Shown one piece after another: positions 58,667-64,000 of a DNA stretch of 64,000 nucleotides (positions within the stretch are counted from its first letter, which is position 1; the number at the start of each line of letters is the position of its first letter). Both the position numbers and the translations under genes were made by a program. The notes beneath the pieces are model-generated. The model did not search any database and was not told where the DNA came from. It saw only the letters and a program-made list of their open reading frames with translations. The stretch is taken from NCBI GenBank assembly GCA_902773665.1, contig CACYFF010000004.1, forward strand, positions 1-64,000. The letters run 5' to 3'. Source of the DNA: an uncultured Eubacteriales bacterium. Lineage in GTDB: Bacteria > Bacillota > Clostridia > Peptostreptococcales > Anaerovoracaceae.

Positions 58667-59041
58667 ATGATTCAGACAGTAGCAACAGATAAGGCTCCCG
58701 GCGCAATCGGCCCCTACAGCCAGGCTAAGATCGTTAACGGTATGGTCTATACTTCCGGCCAGCTGGGCTTGTTCCCCAACGGCACCCTGCCCGCAGGCAT
58801 TCAGGCTCAGGCTCTCCAGTCCCTCACCAACATCAAGAACATTCTGGAAGCAGCTGGTTCCTCCATGGATAAGGTCGTAAAGACCCTGGTCTTCATCAAG
58901 AACATGGACGATTTCGGCAAGGTCAACGAGATCTACGGCAAGTTCTTCCAGGAAGGCTCCTATCCCGCAAGAAGCTGCGTGGAAGTCGCCCGCCTGCCCA
59001 AGGACGCTCTCGTAGAGATCGAAGTTATCGCGGAGCTGTAA
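58667..59041 (+). CDS. ridA: RidA family enamine/imine deaminase
   Basis: A 124-aa trimeric enzyme of the YjgF/RidA family that hydrolyses reactive 2-aminoacrylate and related enamines from PLP enzymes. Conserved features are APGAIGPYSQAKIVNGMVYTSGQ, the LTNIKNILEAAGSSMDKVVK helix and the catalytic Arg in YPARSCVEVARLPKDALVEIE. GGAGGTG precedes the ATG. Lower third-position variation than its neighbours suggests high expression. It is useful in a cell rich in PLP lyases such as MegL. A terminator follows. Confidence 0.95.
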   Translation: MIQTVATDKAPGAIGPYSQAKIVNGMVYTSGQLGLFPNGTLPAGIQAQALQSLTNIKNILEAAGSSMDKVVKTLVFIKNMDDFGKVNEIYGKFFQEGSYPARSCVEVARLPKDALVEIEVIAEL

Positions 59042-59062
59042 TCTGAATACAAGTAAATAACG

Positions 59063-59088
59063 ACCGGGTCCTGCGGGGCCCGGTTTTA
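59063..59088 (+). terminator. Terminator of ridA
   Basis: ACCGGG / CCCGGT stem with a GC-rich inner part, followed by TTTTATT. Confidence 0.8.
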
Positions 59089-59096
59089 TTGTCCTG

Positions 59097-59125
59097 CACA
59101 AGGGGACAGGCACACTGTGTTGTTG
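59097..59125. repeat. REP-like element, half copy (copy 3)
   Basis: CACAAGGGGACAGGCACACT continues to GTGTTGTTG and matches the left half of the palindrome at 42321; the right half is missing. Confidence 0.75.
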
Positions 59126-59178
59126 CAACCCCACCGCGGTTTATTGTAAGATGGAGCAGGAAGGAAAGGTAACATGCT

Positions 59179-59943
59179 ATGAAATATCAACTGATACGGA
59201 ACGCGGCGGCCAAGCTGTTCTACGGCGGCTCCGTCTTCCTGCTGGATCCGGCCTTCGCCAAGAAGGGCACCGGCCCGTCCTATGCAGGCAAGGAGCACAG
59301 CCCGCTTGTGGACATGCCCTGCAGGATGTGGGAGGCGGAGAGCCGCACGGATGCCATCGTGCTGTCGCACATCCACTCCGACCATTTCGACGCGGCAGCG
59401 GCCGAAGCGCTGGATAAGGACCATCCCGTTCTGGTGCAGTCCGGCGACGAAGCAAACGAACTGCTGAAGGACTTTATCGACGTGCGTCCCGGAACCTCCG
59501 GCATCTTTAACGAGGTCGCTTTCGAGCGGGTCCCGGCGCGTCACGGCACATCCCAGGCCGTCCTGGACGACATGGGTCCCGGCACTGGCGTCGTTTTCAT
59601 GGCGGCGGGGGAACCTACCATCTACTGGGCCGGCGACACGGTCTGGTACAAAGAGGTCGAAAAGGCGATCCGCACCTTCCAGCCGGAAGTCATCGTAGTC
59701 CACGCAGGCTCTGCCATGTGGGCGGGTGAACCCATCATCATGAACGCGGAGGATGTGATCGCGGTCTGCAAAGCGGCGCCAAACGCCAAGGTGATCGCCG
59801 TGCACATGGAGTGCTGCGACCACTGCATCGTTTCGCGGGCAGAGCTGCGGGCGAAGGCGGAGGCTGCCGGCATCTCCGAAGAACAGCTCCTCATCCCGGC
59901 GGACGGGGAGGAGATCGCGATCCAGCAGGAGGCAGCGTTTTAA
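59179..59943 (+). CDS. MBL-fold metallo-hydrolase, UlaG-like
   Basis: A 254-aa member of the metallo-beta-lactamase superfamily. The metal motif is HIHSDHFD near residue 68, a further His is in VPARHGT, the Asp in YWAGDTVW and a late His in AVHMECCDHC. The start without a leader and the FYGGSVFLLDPAF region recall the UlaG/L-ascorbate-6-phosphate lactonase-like branch. The substrate is unknown. The ribosome site is GGAAAGG. It ends at 59943 and the truncated aldo/keto reductase gene starts with the next base, so the two were probably an operon before the insertion. Confidence 0.85.
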   Translation: MKYQLIRNAAAKLFYGGSVFLLDPAFAKKGTGPSYAGKEHSPLVDMPCRMWEAESRTDAIVLSHIHSDHFDAAAAEALDKDHPVLVQSGDEANELLKDFIDVRPGTSGIFNEVAFERVPARHGTSQAVLDDMGPGTGVVFMAAGEPTIYWAGDTVWYKEVEKAIRTFQPEVIVVHAGSAMWAGEPIIMNAEDVIAVCKAAPNAKVIAVHMECCDHCIVSRAELRAKAEAAGISEEQLLIPADGEEIAIQQEAAF

Positions 59944-60044
59944 ATGAATAAGATCGGTTTCGGTTTTCTGCGTTTGCCGTTGCTGGACCCAAAGAACGAC
60001 CAGACGACGGACTACGAAGAACTCAATAGGCTCTCGGAATCTTG
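59944..60044 (+). pseudogene. Truncated aldo/keto reductase (N-terminal fragment)
   Basis: The frame opens MNKIGFGFLRLPLLDPKN and goes on through TTDYEELN, the usual N terminus of the large ferredoxin-linked aldo/keto reductase family in Clostridia (normally ~370 aa). After Asn28 it runs into the terminal inverted repeat at 60024, reads five foreign residues (RLSES) and stops. No remainder of the gene is seen after the element, so this is a broken 5' remnant. Confidence 0.8.
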
Positions 60045-60173
60045 ACGAATCATGAGCCTAATAGTTGCCAAACGGCGGCATAAGCGAACCTTGACAAGTG
60101 AATATTATCCAAAGTGAAAAGTGGAATCTCAACCTGTTGCATTGAAAGGGTTACAGATTCCGAGAGGCTATTG
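60024..60173. mobile_element. 150-bp MITE-like element with 19-bp terminal inverted repeats
   Basis: CAATAGGCTCTCGGAATCT (60024-60042) and AGATTCCGAGAGGCTATTG (60155-60173) are inverted repeats with one mismatch. The GGCTCTCGGAATCT core is flanked by TA on both sides, as in IS630/Tc1-type targets. The inside (110 bp) holds no gene. It breaks the aldo/keto reductase. It could also be the joined ends of an IS after internal deletion. The rest of the gap to 60265 shows nothing recognisable. Confidence 0.7.
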
Positions 60174-60265
60174 ATTTGAGTGGATTGGTTAGGTTGCAGA
60201 TGTCGATTATTATGGCAGTGTATTCCCTGAGCCGGATATAGATTTGACAGAAAGGGTTTCTATTC

Positions 60266-60772
60266 ATGGAAGAGAATAAAACGAACAAAACTGTAGAGAT
60301 AATACTGTCCGCCGTGGCTGTGCTGCTGGGAGCGGCGATAGTGTTCTTCATCGTGAAGGGTAACATAGCGGCTGCAGGAGCGGCGGCCGGACTGGTGATC
60401 ATTGATTCCTGCGCGCTGCTGGTCAAAACCCGCGGTGGCAGCGATATGGTTACGCTGTTCAAGAAGCGTGACCGCGAGGACTGGGAGCAGATCTGCAAAG
60501 CCCTTCAGGAGGCAGATATCAAGGGCGTCAGATCGGGCCATTATCTCCAGGAAACCGTTATGGGCGGCGGGTGCGGCGCTAAGCTCGATCCAAGAGACTT
60601 CGGGCCACAGGGTCGAATCGACCGCGAGATATACTGGGTCGAGGTCCCGGGCCGCATCGAGGCCGAAGCCAGAGAAGCTTTGAGACGCAGCGGACTGGTT
60701 CCTGAGGTCGAAGAGAATGTGCTGCTCGACGCCGCGCTGCGCAAGAAACAGATGGATACAACCCAATTCTGA
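60266..60772 (+). CDS. Membrane protein of unknown function
   Basis: A 168-aa protein with two adjacent membrane segments (about 10-30 and 34-54) and a ~110-residue soluble tail (KKRDREDWEQICKALQEADIKGVRSGHYLQ, of which only a part is diagnostic). The tail has a GGGCGAKLDPRDFG stretch and an EIYWVEVPG strand that suggest a small alpha/beta domain of the DUF2007 or signal-transducing kind, but no family is claimed. GAAAGGG precedes the ATG. It is the first gene right of the insertion. Confidence 0.65.
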   Translation: MEENKTNKTVEIILSAVAVLLGAAIVFFIVKGNIAAAGAAAGLVIIDSCALLVKTRGGSDMVTLFKKRDREDWEQICKALQEADIKGVRSGHYLQETVMGGGCGAKLDPRDFGPQGRIDREIYWVEVPGRIEAEAREALRRSGLVPEVEENVLLDAALRKKQMDTTQF

Positions 60773-60852
60773 CAGCAGGGACAGGCAGTTTGCTCATTAC
60801 AAAATAAGAAGCATTTGTTATAAAAAGTAGTGCAATTACGATTTATCAGTAC

Positions 60853-60881
60853 TTGCACTATTTATTATATGGGTATACAAT
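60853..60881 (+). promoter_or_regulatory. Promoter of cstA
   Basis: TTGCAC (60853-60858) and TACAAT (60876-60881) with a 17-bp spacer. The -35 box lies in the right arm of a GTGCA...TTGCAC hairpin (60829-60858), a possible operator. Confidence 0.65.
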
Positions 60882-60944
60882 CACTTTGTTTGTGCTTTAA
60901 CAGACAAACGAAATTATAACTTATTGCTAGGAGGTTTTTAAAAA

Positions 60945-62396
60945 ATGCTTAGTTTTATCATTTGCTTTGTGATCCTGATTCTGGGATACCTCTTCTACGG
61001 TAAATTCGTAGACGGTATTTTTAATCCGGATGACAGGGAGACTCCTGCCGTAGCCATTAACGACGGTGTCGACTATGTCGTTATGCCACAGTGGAAGCTG
61101 TTCCTCGTCCAGCTCCTTAACATCGCTGGACTCGGCCCTATCTTCGGTGCTCTGTCCGGAGCTATGTGGGGACCGGTTGTATTCCTCTGGATCACATTCG
61201 GAACAGTCTTTGCAGGAGCAGTTCACGACTACTTCGCAGGAATGCTTTCCGAGAGGAACAACGGTGCTTCTATCTCTGAGGTAACCGGTATCTATCTCGG
61301 ACATACAATGAAGAATGTCATGAGAGTGTTCTCAGTAATTCTTCTGATCATGGTTGGTACAGTATTTGCTGTAGGACCTGCGGGACTTCTGGTCACACTC
61401 TTCAAGAACAGTGGAGTTGAGTCGGGCGTTGTTGTTCAGGCTACATTCTGGCTGGCAATCATCCTGATCTATTACTTCATCGCTACATTCATTTCTGTTG
61501 ATAAGGTTATCGGTCGTATTTATCCGATCTTCGGTATCTGCCTTATTGTAATGGCTGTTGGCGTATGCTTCGGAACCCTGACAAGCGGCACTCCTATTCC
61601 GGAGATCTGGAACAACCTCGGTAACGTTCATCCTAACGGAACCCGCATTTGGGCTTACATGTTCATCACAGTTGCTTGCGGCGCTATTTCTGGATTCCAC
61701 GCTACACAGTCGCCTCTGATGGCTCGTTGCCTCAAGAGCGAGCGCCAGGGCCATTTCGTATTCTACGGAGCTATGGTAGCTGAAGGTATGATCGCTCTGA
61801 TCTGGGCTGCTGCAGGATGCACACTCCTCGGCGGAGCGCAGCTTGCTGAGCTCGGCGGCGGAAACGCAACCACAGTTTACACCATCTGCACAATGACAAT
61901 GGGCAAGGTCGGTATCATCCTGGCTATGCTCGGCGTTATTGCTTGCCCAATCACTTCCGGAGACACAGCTTTCAGAAGTGCCAGACTTACCATTGCTGAC
62001 TGGTTCAAGCTCGACATGGGTAACTGGAAGACAAGACTCTTCCTCTGCATCCCTGTACTCGGCATTGGCGCTGTCCTCGGATTCGGAAACACTCTCGGAT
62101 TCATCGACTATCAGATCATCTGGCGTTACTTCAGCTGGTCCAACCAGACACTCGCTATGATCGTACTCTGGGCTGCTGCTATGTACCTTGCTCAGAATAA
62201 GAAGAACTACTGGATCGCAGCAGTTCCTGCTACATTCATGAGCGCTGTATCGGCTACATACTTCGTAATGGCACCGGAGTGCCTGGGACTCATCCCGGGA
62301 CTGACAGACAATGCTGCTGTAGGTTATCCTGTAGGCATCGTTGTCGCTATCGCATTCCTTACACTCTTCCTTTCGAAGGCTAAGAAGGCTGCGTAA
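60945..62396 (+). CDS. cstA: Carbon starvation protein CstA (peptide/pyruvate transporter)
   Basis: A 483-aa polytopic membrane protein with at least 12 hydrophobic segments. The family pattern is clear: the first helix followed by YGKFVDGIFNPDDRETPA, then GPIFGALSGAMWGPVVFLWITFGTVFAGAVHDYFAGM, of which GAVHDYFAGMLSERNNG is most conserved, and FHATQSPLMARC. The protein is shorter than E. coli CstA (701 aa), like the compact clostridial forms. It imports peptides or pyruvate during carbon shortage. AGGAGG precedes the ATG. Codon use (many GCT, ACA, CTC codons) differs strongly from genes left of 60 kb. Confidence 0.92.
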   Translation: MLSFIICFVILILGYLFYGKFVDGIFNPDDRETPAVAINDGVDYVVMPQWKLFLVQLLNIAGLGPIFGALSGAMWGPVVFLWITFGTVFAGAVHDYFAGMLSERNNGASISEVTGIYLGHTMKNVMRVFSVILLIMVGTVFAVGPAGLLVTLFKNSGVESGVVVQATFWLAIILIYYFIATFISVDKVIGRIYPIFGICLIVMAVGVCFGTLTSGTPIPEIWNNLGNVHPNGTRIWAYMFITVACGAISGFHATQSPLMARCLKSERQGHFVFYGAMVAEGMIALIWAAAGCTLLGGAQLAELGGGNATTVYTICTMTMGKVGIILAMLGVIACPITSGDTAFRSARLTIADWFKLDMGNWKTRLFLCIPVLGIGAVLGFGNTLGFIDYQIIWRYFSWSNQTLAMIVLWAAAMYLAQNKKNYWIAAVPATFMSAVSATYFVMAPECLGLIPGLTDNAAVGYPVGIVVAIAFLTLFLSKAKKAA

Positions 62397-62444
62397 TCGG
62401 ATCAGACGATCCGCATAAGTTTAAGCGACTTATCCACAAGCTTT

Positions 62445-62470
62445 AAAGGGCAGGCCTTGACCTGCCCTTT
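62445..62470 (+). terminator. Terminator of cstA
   Basis: Perfect 10-bp stem AAAGGGCAGG / CCTGCCCTTT with a 6-nt loop. Confidence 0.85.
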
Positions 62471-62563
62471 GCTGCATGAGGAAATAATAGCCGGTCACAG
62501 GGCTGGCATCATGACAAAAGGCCGGCAAGATGTGCCGGTGATCGATGTACAGGGGTACTGATA

Positions 62564-63574
62564 ATGCTCACAATTACCGTCCCGCTCGGAGATAATACAC
62601 TTTCGGGCGAGGTTTTAAGCAAAGATAAGAAAAACTGTCTCAGGTCCGGACCGTGCGGGCTCGGCGATGAGGCTTTATATATAGGAAGCAGGTTTATAAG
62701 CCGCCGGTACTATATCCGCTGGGATGAGGTCCGGCGCGTATATAAGCGCATAGCGATGAGCCCGGGTGGATTCTCGGGGAGAGGTGCCTTTGGCACCATG
62801 GCGTATCTTGTCGTACAATGCGCGAACGGCAAGGAAAAGACCTGTTATTTTAAAATTGAAAAAGAACTGGATTCTCTTCTCAGCGAGATCGAGAGGCTGC
62901 ATCCGGACATTCCGACCCACAGCGCGCAGGCCGAGCAGAGACTTGCTGCGGCGGCCAGAGAAGAGGTCGCGAAATATAAAAGCAAGCTCAGCAAGACGGC
63001 AGAGGAGACATGGGAAAGACTGAATGGCGCTGTCGAGCATCTGGAACTAAGGCCTGACATCTACAGAAATCTTACAGCGGCAGCCAAGCAGAAGCGCATC
63101 GTAGACAATCTTTCACCATCCGTCCTCGTTGGCGGAACAGCAGTGTTCCTGGCGGGGCTGTGCGCGGTGGCTTACGGTCTGTACGGGCTGTCTGCGCATA
63201 CGCCGAACGCGGTATACTTCCTGCTCGGAGGCGGCGCGGCGGCATTTGCCGTATTCTCTGCCAACCTCGTGCCCGGCAGATGGGGCAGCAAGGCTAATGC
63301 TCAGAAAGACTGGGAGAGCGCAGTGCGCGAAAGTGCGGAATACATTTCCGGATTCAGATATTTCCCAGTCCCGGCGCAGTATGCGCATCCTGTCGTCCTG
63401 AAATGGATGATCAGAGCCGTGCGTGAGAGCAGGGCAGAGACTGCGCAAGAGGCTCTCGAGACAGTTAAAACAGATCTCAGAAACATGAATTCAAGCGTCA
63501 GTGTCACGCAGGAAATACACGATGATGTAGTAGACATCAAACCCCTGTTCCTGGTGTGTGACTACGCAGACTGA
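62564..63574 (+). CDS. Membrane protein of unknown function (possible DUF6709-like)
   Basis: A 336-aa protein. Residues 1-110 are strand-rich and PH-like (LYIGSRFISRRYYIRWDEV, then YLVVQCANGKEKTCYFKIEK), 120-185 a helical region rich in Ala/Lys/Glu, followed by two membrane segments (about 187-207 and 215-235), and a ~100-residue soluble tail. The layout recalls the DUF6709 group, without certainty. It is followed after 32 bp by an AAA+ ATPase gene, so the two are probably one unit. Confidence 0.6.
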   Translation: MLTITVPLGDNTLSGEVLSKDKKNCLRSGPCGLGDEALYIGSRFISRRYYIRWDEVRRVYKRIAMSPGGFSGRGAFGTMAYLVVQCANGKEKTCYFKIEKELDSLLSEIERLHPDIPTHSAQAEQRLAAAAREEVAKYKSKLSKTAEETWERLNGAVEHLELRPDIYRNLTAAAKQKRIVDNLSPSVLVGGTAVFLAGLCAVAYGLYGLSAHTPNAVYFLLGGGAAAFAVFSANLVPGRWGSKANAQKDWESAVRESAEYISGFRYFPVPAQYAHPVVLKWMIRAVRESRAETAQEALETVKTDLRNMNSSVSVTQEIHDDVVDIKPLFLVCDYAD

Positions 63575-63606
63575 TAAGACATAGATAATATCCAAGGAGA
63601 ATATCA

Positions 63607-64000
63607 ATGCAAGAACTATTCGATTTTCTCAGGGAAGAGGGCGTCGAGCCTCGCCTGCTTGATGGCGTAAAGGCTTTCAGGGAAGCGCATCCGGTTGCGC
63701 AGGAGTACACGGATCGCATCCCGGTGCCGGAATACTATTATTACGGCAACAACACCTGGGAACTGGCGCTTGCCGCTCTGCTCGCGGGGAAGAACCTCCT
63801 TCTCGCGGGACCTAAGGCGACGGGCAAGAACGTCCTGGCAGAGAACTTATCGGCCCTTTTCGGCTGCCCTACATGGGACGTTTCGTTCCATGTGAACGCT
63901 GACGCGGCCAGCCTGATTGGGACGGACACTTATAACGGCAGCGAGGTCGTATTCCGCCCGGGCCCGGTGTGGATGTGCGCCAGGGTAGGAGGATTTGGCA
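63607..64000 (+). CDS. AAA+ ATPase, MoxR/dynein-related type (3' end outside the window)
   Basis: The first 131 codons of a gene that runs off the right edge. After an N-terminal helix-rich part (MQELFDFLREEGVEPRLLDG) comes a Walker A motif in LLLAGPKATGKNVLAENLSA and the following LIGTDTYNG and VFRPGPVW segments typical of MoxR/CbbQ-type ATPases, where substrate loops precede Walker B. AAGGAGA precedes the ATG. Such ATPases usually work with a von Willebrand A domain partner as chaperones for metal or membrane enzymes; the partner would lie beyond the window. Confidence 0.8.
   Translation, partial: MQELFDFLREEGVEPRLLDGVKAFREAHPVAQEYTDRIPVPEYYYYGNNTWELALAALLAGKNLLLAGPKATGKNVLAENLSALFGCPTWDVSFHVNADAASLIGTDTYNGSEVVFRPGPVWMCARVGGFG

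Noticed and set aside
1..64000. tRNA, rRNA, tmRNA or CRISPR arrays
   Set aside because: No cloverleaf-like GTTCRANYC-type segments, rRNA landmarks or direct-repeat arrays with regular spacers were found in the gaps that were read.

Overview
The window looks like chromosomal DNA of a GC-rich, strictly anaerobic, amino-acid- and organic-acid-fermenting Bacillota (class Clostridia). The evidence is a pyruvate:ferredoxin oxidoreductase, an indolepyruvate:ferredoxin oxidoreductase, a three-subunit [FeFe] hydrogenase, a 4-hydroxybutyryl-CoA dehydratase homologue, methionine gamma-lyase, a CIRCE/HrcA heat-shock element, a WalRK-type two-component system followed by RNase M5 and RsmA, and S-layer-homology surface proteins. 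No rRNA, tRNA or CRISPR array was seen. The exact genus cannot be named from the sequence alone.

Layout. 1-412: non-coding DNA holding an ordered array of CTAAGC/GCTTAG inverted-repeat modules. 0.4-10 kb: housekeeping and accessory metabolism (metallo-hydrolase, Na/Pi symporter, methionine gamma-lyase, cell-surface stalk protein, GNAT, flavodoxin-ferredoxin protein, MgtC-like protein, phosphodiester glycosidase, M20 amidohydrolase). 10.1-15.3 kb: a compact, more AT-rich defence island made of a Phd/RelE toxin-antitoxin pair, an XRE regulator, a C5 methyltransferase with an AlwI-like restriction enzyme and a Vsr repair nuclease, and a HicAB pair. Two near-identical terminators bracket its core. 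15.3-25 kb: a DUF1638-AlkA fusion, then a sigma-54 activator divergent from a 4-hydroxybutyryl-CoA dehydratase and aminotransferase operon, then the large pyruvate oxidoreductase. 25-31.3 kb: two tandem paralogous transglutaminase/SLH surface proteins. 31.4-39.2 kb: an N-domain-less ClpB under CIRCE control, malic enzyme, and the HydCBA hydrogenase operon. 39.4-45.5 kb: small metabolic units (uridine phosphorylase, zinc dehydrogenase, HpcH/HpaI aldolase, a LysR-linked hydrolase cluster) interspersed with long palindromic REP-like repeats. 45.5-51.1 kb: the indolepyruvate oxidoreductase operon with a small beta-grasp-like protein and an FrhB-like flavoprotein, facing a CoA-disulfide-reductase-like enzyme. 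51.5-54.1 kb: split transketolase plus class II aldolase. 54.2-59 kb: two-component system, FtsB/DivIC-like protein, RNase M5, RsmA, RidA. 59.2-64 kb: a metallo-hydrolase, an aldo/keto reductase cut off by a 150-bp element with terminal inverted repeats, then CstA, two membrane proteins of unknown function and the start of an AAA+ ATPase.

How the genes fit together. 2-oxo acids from amino acids (2-oxobutyrate from methionine, aryl pyruvates by transamination, pyruvate from malate) can be oxidised by the two ferredoxin-reducing oxidoreductases. The reduced ferredoxin, together with NADH, can be re-oxidised to H2 by the HydABC complex. The most unusual items are the 34-bp module array at the left edge, the DUF1638-AlkA fusion, the complete sigma-54 control region in front of the radical-type dehydratase, a 43-nt patch of hydB sequence inside an SLH gene fragment, a ubiquitin-like small protein in the indolepyruvate operon, and the MITE-like element that truncates the aldo/keto reductase.
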